Origin: DASZHJ01 sp035541215
GTDB taxonomy: Bacteria > Pseudomonadota > Alphaproteobacteria > ATCC43930 > CGMCC-115725
Reading direction: 5' to 3'
Assembly: GCA_035541215.1 (NCBI GenBank)
Contig: DATKNV010000125.1
Location: forward strand, 1 to 64,000
Length of the DNA stretch: 64,000 nucleotides
Shown here: one piece after another, positions 17,551 through 26,268 of the stretch
Numbering within the stretch: the stretch's first letter is position 1
Layout of the letters: every line of letters begins with the position of its first letter
Program-made: the position numbers and the translations under genes
The notes under the pieces: generated by a model
The model's input: the letters and a program-made list of their open reading frames with translations, nothing else
Databases searched by the model: none
Told to the model about the DNA's origin: nothing

Positions 17551-18333
17551 ATGTCCAAGATGAAGCGCAAAGTCTACGAGAAGGAGCTGCGCAAGCTGCA
17601 GGAGGAACTCTGCCATCTGCAGGCCTGGGTGAAACTCAAGGGGTTGCGCGTCATCATCGTCTTCGAGGGCCGGGATGCTGCGGGGAAGGGCGGCACGATC
17701 AAGGCGATCGCCGAGCGGGTGAGCCCGCGCGTTTTCCGCGTCATTGCGCTACCGGCTCCGTCGGATCGGCAGAAGTCGCAGATGTACATGCAACGTTACA
17801 TCGAGCAGTTTCCGGCGGCGGGCGAGATCGTGATCTTTGACCGCAGTTGGTACAACCGCGCGGGTGTCGAGCGGGTCATGGGCTTTGCCAGCGAGGCACA
17901 AGTCGAGCGGTTCTTGGGGCTGGCGTCCCAGGCCGAAAAATACATCGTCGATGGCGGCATCCAGCTCATCAAGATCTGGCTCGAGGTCGGGCAGGAGCAG
18001 CAGGAGCTGAGATTCAAGGCGCGGATCGACGACCCCGTGCGGCAGTGGAAGCTGAGCCCGATGGATCTGGAATCCTTCCGGCGCTGGTACGATTACTCGC
18101 GCGCGCGCGACGCGATGCTCGATGCGACCGACAGCAAGCACGCGCCCTGGTACCTCGTTCGCTCCGACGACAAGAAGCGCGCGCGGCTCAACATCATCTC
18201 CCACATCCTCGATCAGATCCCCTACAAGAAGGTGCCGTCGGCGAAGGTCAAGTTGCCGAAGCGCGACCTCAAGAGCAAATACGACGACCAGAAATCGCTG
18301 CGGCGCAGGAAGTTCGTCGCGGAGAAATACTGA
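17551..18333 (+). CDS. ppk2: Polyphosphate kinase 2 (Ppk2)
   Basis: 260 residues from the ATG at 17551, with GAGGCGGGGG about 10 nt upstream. Walker A is GRDAAGKGG (residues 40-48), and the family motifs IVIFDRSWYNRAGVERVMGF and SPMDLESFRRWYDYSRARDAM follow. It is a one-domain Ppk2, which uses polyphosphate to phosphorylate ADP or GDP (or the reverse). The length and motifs fit class I; exact nucleotide preference cannot be read from the sequence. It is divergent from the arginine deiminase operon, another route to ATP, and the two may share the motif at 17398. Confidence 0.93.
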   Translation: MSKMKRKVYEKELRKLQEELCHLQAWVKLKGLRVIIVFEGRDAAGKGGTIKAIAERVSPRVFRVIALPAPSDRQKSQMYMQRYIEQFPAAGEIVIFDRSWYNRAGVERVMGFASEAQVERFLGLASQAEKYIVDGGIQLIKIWLEVGQEQQELRFKARIDDPVRQWKLSPMDLESFRRWYDYSRARDAMLDATDSKHAPWYLVRSDDKKRARLNIISHILDQIPYKKVPSAKVKLPKRDLKSKYDDQKSLRRRKFVAEKY

Positions 18334-18340
18334 GTGCGGC

Positions 18341-19366
18341 TCAGCGGAGAAACTCGTAGATCTCGACGGGCTCCTTGACGCCCTTGACGCTCGCGGGCGG
18401 CAGCGCGCGGAAGCGCGGGTCCGCCGCCGCATGCTCTTTCGCCACGTCCGCGGAGACGATGCAGGCGACGCGGTGCTCCTTCGCGACCTGCTCCATGCGC
18501 GCCGCGACGTTGATGGGATCGCCGAAGACGCCGATCGCGCGCTTGGTGTCGCCCTCCTCGGCGACGACGACGCGGCCGCCGTGGACGCCGATGCGGAATG
18601 CCGGCACGAGCCCGAACTGGGACCGATAGGCCTCGGCCTCGCGGGCGATCGCGGCGAAGGCCGCGTCGATCGCGCGGAAGACGCGCGCGGGCGTCTCGCT
18701 CCCGGTCCAGTCCCAGGTCGCGATCAGCCCGTCGCCGACATAGAGGTAGATGCTGCCGCCGTTCTCGGTGATGGGCTTCGAGAGATCGAAAAGGAATTTC
18801 CGGATCAGCTCCATCGCCTTGAGCGGACCCAGGCGCTCGGCGGTGGCGGTCGAATCCTTCATGTCCAGGAAGAGGAAGATCTTCCGCTCGAAGGCCGGCC
18901 GGTAATACTTCCCGATCAGCAGATAGAAGAGCGTGTCGGCGCCGAGGAAGCCGATGACGCGCAGCGCGAGGATGCCCAGCAGCGAGCCCCCGATCGCGAT
19001 GGGGATCGCGCGCGGGAGCCGGCCGAATGCCTGCGGCATTTCCCGGACGTTGCCGAGGAGCACGTGCGAGAGCAGCGACGCCAGGATCAGCAGCAAGCAG
19101 ACGACGCCGGTATAGATGAGGATCGAGGCGAGCGGATGCATCCGGCGAAGGCCGCGTCCCCAGGGGCTCTGCACGTAGAGCTCCTCGAAGAGGCCGACGC
19201 CCACGCCCATGAGGGCGGCCGTCAGCCCCGCCTGCAGCGCCGGCGCCCCGACAATCGCCGAGGAAATCAATCCGACCGCGCCGAAGATCGCTATCACGAC
19301 CGCTATCGAGGCGACGACGCGCCGTCGCGGAAGGGGGATGAGCGGCTTTTCCTGCGACGGAGGCAT
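18341..19366 (-). CDS. Membrane-bound class III adenylate/guanylate cyclase
   Basis: 341 residues. About four membrane helices fill residues 15-150, followed by a class III cyclase domain. The metal site is FLFLDMKDSTATAERLG, the second metal aspartate lies in YLYVGDGLIATW, and the transition-state region is GDPINVAARMEQVA. The N-terminal helices have no recognisable sensor domain. It would make cAMP (or cGMP) at the inner membrane. It converges with ppk2 (7 nt between stops) and follows the AI-2E-type gene on the same strand after 19 nt. Confidence 0.87.
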   Translation of the reverse strand: MPPSQEKPLIPLPRRRVVASIAVVIAIFGAVGLISSAIVGAPALQAGLTAALMGVGVGLFEELYVQSPWGRGLRRMHPLASILIYTGVVCLLLILASLLSHVLLGNVREMPQAFGRLPRAIPIAIGGSLLGILALRVIGFLGADTLFYLLIGKYYRPAFERKIFLFLDMKDSTATAERLGPLKAMELIRKFLFDLSKPITENGGSIYLYVGDGLIATWDWTGSETPARVFRAIDAAFAAIAREAEAYRSQFGLVPAFRIGVHGGRVVVAEEGDTKRAIGVFGDPINVAARMEQVAKEHRVACIVSADVAKEHAAADPRFRALPPASVKGVKEPVEIYEFLR

Positions 19367-19385
19367 GCGGGGGCCGGTGGGACGC

Positions 19386-20453
19386 CTAATCCGCGAGCTC
19401 CGCGGGCTCGCCCTCGGCGATCCATTCCCGCAGCAGCGTGTAGGCGACGGCCAGAATCGTGGGGCCGATGAAGAGGCCGATGAGGCCGAAGGCGAGCAAG
19501 CCGCCGATCACGCCGACGAGGATCAGCAGCAGCGGCAGGTCCGCGCCCTTGCGGATGAGGATCGGGCGGAGGACGTTGTCGAGCGTCAAGGCGACGAGCG
19601 AGAACACCAGGAGGAGGCCGGCCCAGAACGCGCTCTGGGTCGCGAACATCCAGATCAGCGCGGGAATCACGACGGGCGCGGGGCCGAGCTGCGCGATGCA
19701 GAGCATGAAGGTGACGGCGATCAGGATCGGCGCGAAAGGCACGCCCGCGAGCATCAGGCCGACGCCGCTCACCGCGGTCTGCGCGAGCGCCGTCAGCACC
19801 ACGCCGAGCGCCACGCCGCGGATCGCTTGCGCCGCGAGCCTGAGCGAGCGCTCCCCGCGCTCGCCCGCGAGGCGCCGTCCGAAGCGGATGACGCCGGCCG
19901 CGGCCGCCTCGCCGCGCGCGTAGAGGATCGCGGAGAATCCCACCGTCAGCAGGAACTGCACCAGGACGAGGCCGAAGCTCCCGACCGTCGAGAGCGCCTC
20001 GCGCGTGAGCGGCCCGGCATAGGGTTGCGCCTTCAGCAGCAGCTCGTGAATGCCGGCGCTGCCGATGTCGTTCCAGAATTTCATGATCCGCTCGCCCGCG
20101 AGCGGGATGTCGGCGAGCCAGGAAGGCGGCGGCGGCACCTCCATGCTCGAGATTTTATCGGCCCAATCCGCGATCTTGCCGGCATTGCCGGCGATGACGC
20201 CGATCGCCGCCGCGAAGGGAAGGAAGAACAAGAGCAGCAGCACCAGCGTCATCGCGAGCACCGCGAGGGCGCGCTTGTTCCAGAGCCAAGTCTGCGCGCG
20301 GCTCATGATCGGCCAAGTCGCGATCACGATCGTCACCGCCCAGATGCCCGCCGGCAGGAAGGGGCTCAGGATCCAGAGCGACGAAAAGATCAATGCCGCG
20401 AGGAAGAGAATCGCGAGCACGATCCGCGCGAGGTCGACCCGTTTTTGCGCCAT
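19386..20453 (-). CDS. AI-2E family transporter (YdiK/PerM type)
   Basis: 355 residues with about eight hydrophobic segments in the arrangement of the AI-2E exporter family: a paired helix block near the start (ILSPFLPAGIWAVTIVIATWP), a soluble loop, then LDNVLRPILIRKGADLPLLL and GLIGLFIGPTILAVAYTLL, the family's C-terminal signature. Members have been linked to export of autoinducer 2 or to ion flux; the substrate here is unknown. No luxS or lsr genes are in the window, so a quorum role is not supported by context. Confidence 0.85.
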   Translation of the reverse strand: MAQKRVDLARIVLAILFLAALIFSSLWILSPFLPAGIWAVTIVIATWPIMSRAQTWLWNKRALAVLAMTLVLLLLFFLPFAAAIGVIAGNAGKIADWADKISSMEVPPPPSWLADIPLAGERIMKFWNDIGSAGIHELLLKAQPYAGPLTREALSTVGSFGLVLVQFLLTVGFSAILYARGEAAAAGVIRFGRRLAGERGERSLRLAAQAIRGVALGVVLTALAQTAVSGVGLMLAGVPFAPILIAVTFMLCIAQLGPAPVVIPALIWMFATQSAFWAGLLLVFSLVALTLDNVLRPILIRKGADLPLLLILVGVIGGLLAFGLIGLFIGPTILAVAYTLLREWIAEGEPAELAD

Positions 20454-20665
20454 GGCAGCGATTCCCGATTCTCCCGGCCGCTCTTAGATTACCTTCGGCC
20501 GGCGAGGCTTGGCGAGCCTTCGATGCTCGCGCGGCACCGCCTACAGCGATTTCCCGGCCAATCTACCGCGCCCACCGGATGCTGCGCCCCGTGCCACGCC
20601 GCTATAGAGGCGGATTGCCCGATCCCTCTCGAATGAGGCCGAGAGCGTTCCGCGAGGGAGAGACG

Positions 20666-22381
20666 ATGAACGCCGATGGGCGCCCGCGCTCGCTTGCCGC
20701 TTGGATTCCGCTGCTGCGATGGCTTCCGGGCTCGACGCGCGCCTCGCTCCGCCTCGACGCAGTCGCGGGCTTGTCGCTCGCGGCCTTCGTGATCCCGGAG
20801 TCGATGGCGTACGCGACCTTGGCGGAAGTTCCGCCGGTATCCGGCCTCTATTGCTATCTCGTCGCGGGCGTCGCCTATGCGGTCTTCGGCACGTGCCGTC
20901 AGCTCGCGGTCGGGCCGACCTCCGCGCTCGCCATCGTCGTCGCCGCGAGCATCGCGCTCCTCGGCGGCGGCGATCCCGCCCGCGTCGCGGCGCTCGCCGC
21001 GGCGATCGCCCTCCTCCTCGGCCTCATGAGCATCGCCGGACGCTTCATCGGTCTCGCGACCGTCGCCTACTTCATCTCGGACACCATGCTCTTCGGATTC
21101 AAATCCGGCGCCGCGCTCTACATCGCCTCGACCCAGCTCCCCAAGCTCTTCGGGATTCACGGCGTCTCCGGCAATTTCTTCGACCGCGTCTGGCACGTCG
21201 CGCAATCCCTGCCGCAGACGCATCTGTCCTCGCTGCTCTTCGGCGGCGTCGCGATCGCGCTCTTCCTCTGGCTCGAGCGGCGGTTCCCGGGCAGGCCCAC
21301 GACGCTCATCGTCGTCGTCCTCTCGATCGCGGTGACGGCGGCGTTTCGTCTCGCGGGCACGGGGATCGCCGTCGTGGGCGAGCTCCCGGACGGTCTTCCC
21401 GCGATCGGCCTTCCGTCGCTCCGCTTGGCCGATCTCCGGGCGCTCTTGCCGACGGCATTCGCCTGCCTCGTTCTTGCCTATGCCGAGGGCATCTCCACCG
21501 CCCGCAGCTTCGCGCAGAAGCACGGCTACGAGATCGATCCCGAGCAGGAGCTGACGGCGCTCGGCGCGGCCAACCTCGCCGCGGGCCTCGCGCACGGCTT
21601 CCCCGTCGCCGGCGGTATGTCGCAGAGCGCGGTCAACGACATGGGCGGCGCGACGAGTCCCGCTTCCCTTCTCGTGACCTCGCTCGCGGTGGCGCTCACC
21701 CTGCTGTTCTTCGCGAGTTTCTTCCACGATCTGCCGGAGCCGGTCCTCGGCGCGATCGTGCTCATGGCGGCAAAGCATCTCGTCCGCCTCGAGGACCTGC
21801 GCGAGCTCCGCGCGGTCTCCCGCGGCGAGTTCTGGATCTCGCTGCTGGCCTTCGCGGGCGTGCTCAGCTTCGGCATCCTCGACGGCATCCTGCTCGCGGC
21901 GATCGGCTCGCTCGTCAGGCTCATTGCCTCGATCTCACGGCCGGCGATCGCCGTGCTCGGACGCGACCCCGCGAGCGGCCTCTTCCTCAATCGCGCGCTG
22001 CGGCCGGGGCTCACGAGCATCCCCGGCGTCCTCGTGCTGCGCACCCCGGGCCGTTGGGTCTATTTCAACGCCGACCACATCCGCCGCACGATCCTCGGCC
22101 TCGTCGACGAGAGCCCGGAGAAGGTCGCCAGCGTGATCCTCGATTTCTCGATGGTCTCCTCGATCGACGTGACCGCGAGCTCGGCGTTGCGCGCGCTCGC
22201 GCGCTCGCTCAAGCGGCGGGGCGTTGAAATCTCGCTCTCGGGCATGCGCGACGATGTCGCCGCAAGATTGCGCGCGGTCGGCGCCGAGGAGGATCTGGGC
22301 CCGCTGAGGCCGCACCGGACGATCGAGGCGTGCCTCACCGAGGTTCCTGCCGAACCATCGGCTGGACCGCCCGCGGGCTAG
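20666..22381 (+). CDS. SulP family anion transporter with STAS domain
   Basis: 571 residues from the ATG at 20666, preceded by GAGGGAGAG; the frame is open further upstream but that part overlaps the AI-2E gene and its promoter. Ten to twelve hydrophobic helices include the SulP signature VIPESMAYATLAEVPPVSGL and AYAEGISTARSFA. A C-terminal STAS domain starts near residue 455 (VLVLRTPGRWVYFNADHI; VILDFSMVSSIDVTASSAL). Members carry sulfate, bicarbonate or dicarboxylates; the substrate is not fixed by the sequence. Sulfate is conceivable given the PAPS-dependent enzyme at 6209. Confidence 0.9.
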   Translation: MNADGRPRSLAAWIPLLRWLPGSTRASLRLDAVAGLSLAAFVIPESMAYATLAEVPPVSGLYCYLVAGVAYAVFGTCRQLAVGPTSALAIVVAASIALLGGGDPARVAALAAAIALLLGLMSIAGRFIGLATVAYFISDTMLFGFKSGAALYIASTQLPKLFGIHGVSGNFFDRVWHVAQSLPQTHLSSLLFGGVAIALFLWLERRFPGRPTTLIVVVLSIAVTAAFRLAGTGIAVVGELPDGLPAIGLPSLRLADLRALLPTAFACLVLAYAEGISTARSFAQKHGYEIDPEQELTALGAANLAAGLAHGFPVAGGMSQSAVNDMGGATSPASLLVTSLAVALTLLFFASFFHDLPEPVLGAIVLMAAKHLVRLEDLRELRAVSRGEFWISLLAFAGVLSFGILDGILLAAIGSLVRLIASISRPAIAVLGRDPASGLFLNRALRPGLTSIPGVLVLRTPGRWVYFNADHIRRTILGLVDESPEKVASVILDFSMVSSIDVTASSALRALARSLKRRGVEISLSGMRDDVAARLRAVGAEEDLGPLRPHRTIEACLTEVPAEPSAGPPAG

Positions 22382-22391
22382 GGTGCCGGCG

Positions 22392-22409
22392 CCTACACTG
22401 GGTTTCCGC
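22392..22409 (+). promoter_or_regulatory. Weak copy of recurring intergenic motif
   Basis: CCTACACTGGGTTTCCGC, similar to the left half (CTACxGGGTTTCGC) of the arc/ppk2 copy, with two extra bases after CTACA. It lies about 95 nt upstream of the SYLF-domain gene. Weak on its own. Confidence 0.2.
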
Positions 22410-22501
22410 GGGGGCTAGGGGAATCACCCGATGGCACCCCGCCGGCCCCGGCGGTAGCTCAAGGCCCGGAAGCCCGGAGCGCCACCGGCAGGGGAGCTCA
22501 T

Positions 22502-23056
22502 ATGCACCACTCACGACGGACCGTCATCTCGGCATTTGGAGCGCTAGGCGCCATGCCGATCCTTGGCCGGGCGCCCGCGCTCGCTGCCGAATCGAAGTCC
22601 GTCGACAGCAGGGTCGACGCGACGCTGAAGAGGCTCTACGCGGAAGCGCCGCTCGCGAAAGAGCTCAGCACGCGCGCCAAGGGCATCCTCGTCTTTCCCA
22701 AGATCACCAAGGCGGGGCTGCTGTTCGGCGGCGCCTATGGCGAGGGCGTGCTCCGCAAGGGCAAGGTGGACGCGGGCCGGTACAACTCGGTCGCGGCCTC
22801 CTACGGGCTCCAGGCGGGCGTGCAGTCCTTCGGCTACGCGCTCTTCTTCATGAACGACGAGGCGCTCGCCTATCTCGACAAGTCCGGCGGCTGGGAGATC
22901 GGCTCGGGGCCGAGCTTCGTCGTGGTCGACTCCGGCATGGCGAAGAAATACTCGTCCTCGACCCTCACCAAGGACATCTACGCCTTCATTTTCGGCCAGA
23001 AGGGGCTGATGGCGGGGTTTGGGCTCGAGGGCTCGAAGATCAGCAAGATCCAATAA
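22502..23056 (+). CDS. SYLF (Ysc84) domain secreted protein
   Basis: 184 residues. The N-terminus MHHSRRTVISAFGALGAMPI with a later ALAAE site looks like a Tat or Sec signal peptide, the twin arginine being in SRRTVI. The rest is a SYLF/Ysc84 lipid-binding domain: AKGILVFPKITKAGLLFGGAYGEGV, SYGLQAGVQSFGYALFFM and ending FGQKGLMAGFGLEGSKISK. Bacterial members are periplasmic or envelope proteins of unclear role. It heads a run of four small envelope genes on the plus strand. Confidence 0.88.
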   Translation: MHHSRRTVISAFGALGAMPILGRAPALAAESKSVDSRVDATLKRLYAEAPLAKELSTRAKGILVFPKITKAGLLFGGAYGEGVLRKGKVDAGRYNSVAASYGLQAGVQSFGYALFFMNDEALAYLDKSGGWEIGSGPSFVVVDSGMAKKYSSSTLTKDIYAFIFGQKGLMAGFGLEGSKISKIQ

Positions 23057-23092
23057 GATGGCGCGGGCGCCGCAAATCCACCAGCGAGGCCA

Positions 23093-23602
23093 ATGGTCAT
23101 GATCGCAAGGCGAGCACGGTCCTCGACTGCGGCGAGACTGTTCCGGGGGACGCTCGCGTTTCTCCTCGCTGCGGCGGTCTCGGTTCCGGAGACGCTGGCG
23201 CAGGGCCCCTATTTCTACCCCGCCAAGGGACAGAGCGCCGATCAGCAGAACCGCGACCGGTACGAGTGCCACAACTGGGCCGTGGGCCAGACGGGCTACG
23301 ACCCCTCGAACCCGCCGCCGCAAGGCGGAAGCGCGCCGCCGCCGACCTCGAGCGCCGCGCGCGGCGCCGTCGGCGGCGCCGCCGTGGGCGCGGTGGGCGG
23401 CGCCATCGGCGGCAATGCCGGGAAGGGTGCCGCGATCGGCGCCGCCACCGGCGCGATCGTCGGCGGCGTGCGCCGGCGCAACCAGGAGCGTCAGCAGCAG
23501 GCCGCACAGTCGCAGCAGGCTTCCGCCAGCGCCTCCGGCAGAGACGCCTACAACCGCGCTCTCACCGCCTGCATGCAGGGCCGCGGCTACACCGCCAATT
23601 AA
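23093..23602 (+). CDS. Glycine-zipper envelope protein
   Basis: 169 residues. A signal peptide ends near VPETLAQ, followed by a short domain with YECHNWAVGQTGYDPS, seen in many small envelope proteins, then a Pro-rich linker and a glycine zipper (GAVGGAAVGAVGGAIGGNAG) that would insert into a membrane. After a Gln-rich stretch it ends YNRALTACMQGRGYTAN. The two outer Cys-containing blocks may pair. Function unknown; similar proteins sit in the outer membrane or periplasm. A second in-frame ATG lies 6 nt after the first. Confidence 0.8.
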   Translation: MVMIARRARSSTAARLFRGTLAFLLAAAVSVPETLAQGPYFYPAKGQSADQQNRDRYECHNWAVGQTGYDPSNPPPQGGSAPPPTSSAARGAVGGAAVGAVGGAIGGNAGKGAAIGAATGAIVGGVRRRNQERQQQAAQSQQASASASGRDAYNRALTACMQGRGYTAN

Positions 23603-23613
23603 GGGAGCGAAGG

Positions 23614-24024
23614 ATGAGGCGCCGCGCTGCAGCACTCCTGACCACCCTCGCGATGGCGCTTTCGGGCCCCGGGCTCGCGGCCCCGTTCGACGGCTCGAAG
23701 CCCTTCATCTGCGCCGCGCTCGAGATCCACTCCTGCATGACGGGCGTTGCCTGCGAGGCGCAGACGACGGAGGGTATCGATGCGCCGCGGTTCCTGAATA
23801 TCTCCGTCGCGGACAAGAAGATCACCGGCACGCGCCCCAGCGGAGGCAGCGTCGACGCGACGATCGAGCTCGTGAAGCATTCCCAGGACATGATGTTTTT
23901 GCTGGGCGCGCAGGAAGCCTTCGCCTGGAACATTGCCATCGGCGAGGCGGACGGGAAGATGGTCCTCACCCTCTCCGACAACGAGGACGGAGTCGTCATC
24001 TTCGGCGCCTGCACGCTCCGCTGA
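23614..24024 (+). CDS. Small secreted protein of unknown function
   Basis: 136 residues from the ATG at 23614, with AAGGGAGCGAAGG upstream, 11 nt after the glycine-zipper gene. A signal peptide (ALLTTLAMALSGPGLAAP) leads to a domain with two likely disulfide cysteines (FICAALEIHSCMTGVACEAQ) and a C-terminal FGACTLR. The mature part is predicted beta-rich. I do not recognise a named family. Its position in a tight run suggests co-expression with its neighbours. Confidence 0.75.
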   Translation: MRRRAAALLTTLAMALSGPGLAAPFDGSKPFICAALEIHSCMTGVACEAQTTEGIDAPRFLNISVADKKITGTRPSGGSVDATIELVKHSQDMMFLLGAQEAFAWNIAIGEADGKMVLTLSDNEDGVVIFGACTLR

Positions 24025-24031
24025 GGCGCTC

Positions 24032-24943
24032 GTGCGGGCGGGGGTCCTCGCCATCCTTCTCGCCGCCGCCGCGCCGCTGCTCGCGGGCGGCGCGCGCGGT
24101 CAGGAGATGGAGCCGCGCACCTACGCCGCTTCCCCCATCGACACGAATTTCCTGATCCTCGGCTACGCGCACACCTCCGGCAGCGTCTCGCTGGTGCCGA
24201 CGATCCCGATCACCGGCGTCGAGGCCACGATCGACAGCGAGGTTCTCGCCTATTCCCGCACCTTCCCCATGTTCGGGCGCACGGCCAGCATCGGGATCGC
24301 GCTGCCTTTCGTCGAGGGCACCGTCAGCGGGAACGTCATGGAGTCCGCGAAGCAGGTAACGCGTCAGGGCATGGACGACATCGGTCTCCGCTTCGGGATC
24401 AACTTCCTCGGCAGTCCGGCGCTGACGCCGGCGGAGTTCGCGCGGCGCGAGCCCCGGACCTCGATCGGCGCGAGCCTCGCCATCTTTGCGCCGACCGGCG
24501 ACTACAATCCGAACCATCTCATCAACATCGGCTCCAACCGCTGGGCCTTCAAGCCGGAGCTCGGCTTCTCGCAGCCGATCGGCGATTGGTTCGTCGACGG
24601 CTCCGCGGGCATCTGGTTCTTCGGGGAGAACGGCAATTTCTTCGGCGGCCACTCGCGCGGCCAGGAGCCGCTGGGTTTGCTCCAAGCGCATGTCGGCTAC
24701 AACTTTCGCCCGGGCCTCTGGCTCGCCGGCGATGCGAGCTATTTCGTCGGCGGCGAGAGCAGCCTCGACGGCGTGTCGGGTCACGACACGCTCAGGAACT
24801 CGCGCTACGGGCTCACCCTCTCGGTGCCGATCGGGGACGGCCTCTCCATGAAGGTCGCGTGGTCGAGCTGGCTCAAGGGGACTTTCGGCGCGAATTTCAA
24901 CACTTTCGGCGCCGCCCTCCAATACCGCTGGTTCGATCGCTGA
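24032..24943 (+). CDS. Outer-membrane beta-barrel protein, phenol MetA-pathway type
   Basis: 303 residues from a GTG at 24032, 7 nt after the previous stop. The signal peptide is LAILLAAAAPLLAGGARG. The mature protein alternates short beta segments and ends in an aromatic residue pattern (QYRWFDR), as outer-membrane barrels do. Blocks such as PRTYAASPIDTNFLILGY and SIGASLAIFAPTGDYNP match the transporter-like barrels named after the meta-pathway of phenol degradation. No aromatic catabolic genes are nearby, so a general porin-like role is as likely. Confidence 0.8.
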   Translation: MRAGVLAILLAAAAPLLAGGARGQEMEPRTYAASPIDTNFLILGYAHTSGSVSLVPTIPITGVEATIDSEVLAYSRTFPMFGRTASIGIALPFVEGTVSGNVMESAKQVTRQGMDDIGLRFGINFLGSPALTPAEFARREPRTSIGASLAIFAPTGDYNPNHLINIGSNRWAFKPELGFSQPIGDWFVDGSAGIWFFGENGNFFGGHSRGQEPLGLLQAHVGYNFRPGLWLAGDASYFVGGESSLDGVSGHDTLRNSRYGLTLSVPIGDGLSMKVAWSSWLKGTFGANFNTFGAALQYRWFDR

Positions 24944-24947
24944 CCGA

Positions 24948-25601
24948 TCAGGCGTCGATGATCTTGTTGCGCACCGCGTAGCGGACGAGCTCCGCGATCG
25001 ACTTGATGTCGAGCTTGCGCATGATGGCGGCGCGGTGCGTCTGCACCGTGGTGACGCTGAGGCCGAGCGCGGCGGAGATCGTTTTGTTGTTATTGCCCTC
25101 GGCCAGGAGCTGGATGATCTCGCGCTCGCGCGGCGTCAGCGTCTCGCGCTCGATCCCGCCGGAGCCGTCCGTCCGGGCGCCGCCTGCGACCGCGTCCAGC
25201 ATGATCTGCGAGACCGCGGGCGCGAAGAAGGGCTTGTGTTGCGCGAGCGCCTCGATCGCGTGGCCCAAATGCGCCATCGCGTCGGATTTCAGGAGATAGC
25301 CGCGCGCGCCCGCCGCGATCACCTGGGTCACGAGGTCCTCGGTCTCGTGCATGGTGAAGGCGAGGATCTCCGCCTTGGGCAGGAGCTTGCGGATCTGGCG
25401 CGTCGCCTCCAGGCCGTTGAGCTCGGGCATGCTGAGATCGAGTACGACGATGTCCGGGCGGAGGCTCTTGGCGAGCTCCACCGCCTCGCGCCCGTTGCGC
25501 GCCTCGCCGCAGAGCTGCCATTCGGGCCGCTGCGAGATGAGGCCGCGCAAGGCCTCGCGGATGACGGCGTGATCGTCGGCGATGAGTATGCGGACCGTCA
25601 C
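24948..25601 (-). CDS. NarL/FixJ family response regulator 1
   Basis: 217 residues. An N-terminal receiver has acidic residues at 9-10 (IADDHAVIREAL) and the phospho-acceptor Asp55 (VVLDLSMPELNG). A LuxR-type helix-turn-helix follows (LTPREREIIQLLAEGNNNK, then TVQTHRAAIMRKLDIKS). It shares the unusual C-terminal RYAVRNKII with the next regulator (HYAVRNKII), so the two are tandem paralogues. It lies 19 nt downstream of that gene on the same strand and divergent from the histidine kinase at 26777. DNA target unknown; the recurring motif in this window is a candidate. Confidence 0.92.
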   Translation of the reverse strand: MTVRILIADDHAVIREALRGLISQRPEWQLCGEARNGREAVELAKSLRPDIVVLDLSMPELNGLEATRQIRKLLPKAEILAFTMHETEDLVTQVIAAGARGYLLKSDAMAHLGHAIEALAQHKPFFAPAVSQIMLDAVAGGARTDGSGGIERETLTPREREIIQLLAEGNNNKTISAALGLSVTTVQTHRAAIMRKLDIKSIAELVRYAVRNKIIDA

Positions 25602-25620
25602 GGACGCACCGAGCCGCCGC

Positions 25621-26268
25621 TCACGGAGAGATGATCTTGTTGCGGACGGCGTAATGCACGAGCTCCACCACCGAGCTCACGCCGAGCTTGCGCATGATGG
25701 TCGCGCGGTGCGTCTCGACCGTCTTGACGCTGATCCCGAGCTTGGTCGCGACCTCCTTGTTGCTCTTGCTCTCCGCGAGGAGCTGGATGATCTCGCGCTC
25801 GCGCGCGGAGAGCAGCGTCGGCGGCGTCTTGCCGCCGCTCTCGGGGATCGTCTTCAGGAACGCCTCGCGGAGCGCCTCGGAGACCTTGGGCGTGAAGTAA
25901 GGCTTGTGCTCCGCAAGCGATTCGATCGCGGCGTAGACCTGGGTCGTCGGGTCCGATTTGAGGAGATAGCCGCGGGCGCCCGCGCCGATGAGGGCGCGGA
26001 TCATCTCCTCGCCCTCGTGCATCGTGAAGATCAGGATCTCCGTCGCGGGATGCGCCGCGCGCAGGCGGCGCGTGACCTCGACGCTGTCGGTCGAAGGCAT
26101 GCTCACGTCGAGGATCACGACGTCGGGCGCGAGCTCCGCCGCGAGCCGCTCGACCTCCGCGCCGCTCGCGGCCTCGCCGCACACGGTCCAGCCGTTGCGG
26201 CGCTCGATCATCTGGCGCAAGCCCCGGCGGATCACCTCGTGATCGTCGCCAATCAATACGCGCACCAT
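25621..26268 (-). CDS. NarL/FixJ family response regulator 2
   Basis: 215 residues from the ATG at 26268 (MVRVLIGDDHEVIRRGL); a longer open frame upstream is not family-like. Receiver acidic pair at 8-9, phospho-acceptor Asp54 (VVILDVSMPSTD), switch region TEILIFTMHEGEE. The HTH domain is LSAREREIIQLLAESKSNKE followed by TVETHRATIMRKLGVSS. It is a paralogue of the downstream regulator, with which it shares most secondary-structure blocks. Divergent from the sensor kinase; the intergenic region between them probably carries both promoters. Confidence 0.92.
   Translation of the reverse strand: MVRVLIGDDHEVIRRGLRQMIERRNGWTVCGEAASGAEVERLAAELAPDVVILDVSMPSTDSVEVTRRLRAAHPATEILIFTMHEGEEMIRALIGAGARGYLLKSDPTTQVYAAIESLAEHKPYFTPKVSEALREAFLKTIPESGGKTPPTLLSAREREIIQLLAESKSNKEVATKLGISVKTVETHRATIMRKLGVSSVVELVHYAVRNKIISP

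Noticed and set aside
22441..22496. tRNA-like string GGCGGTAGCTCAAGG upstream of the SYLF gene
   Set aside because: No acceptor stem pairing, no T-loop (GGTTCRA) and no anticodon arm at the right distance.
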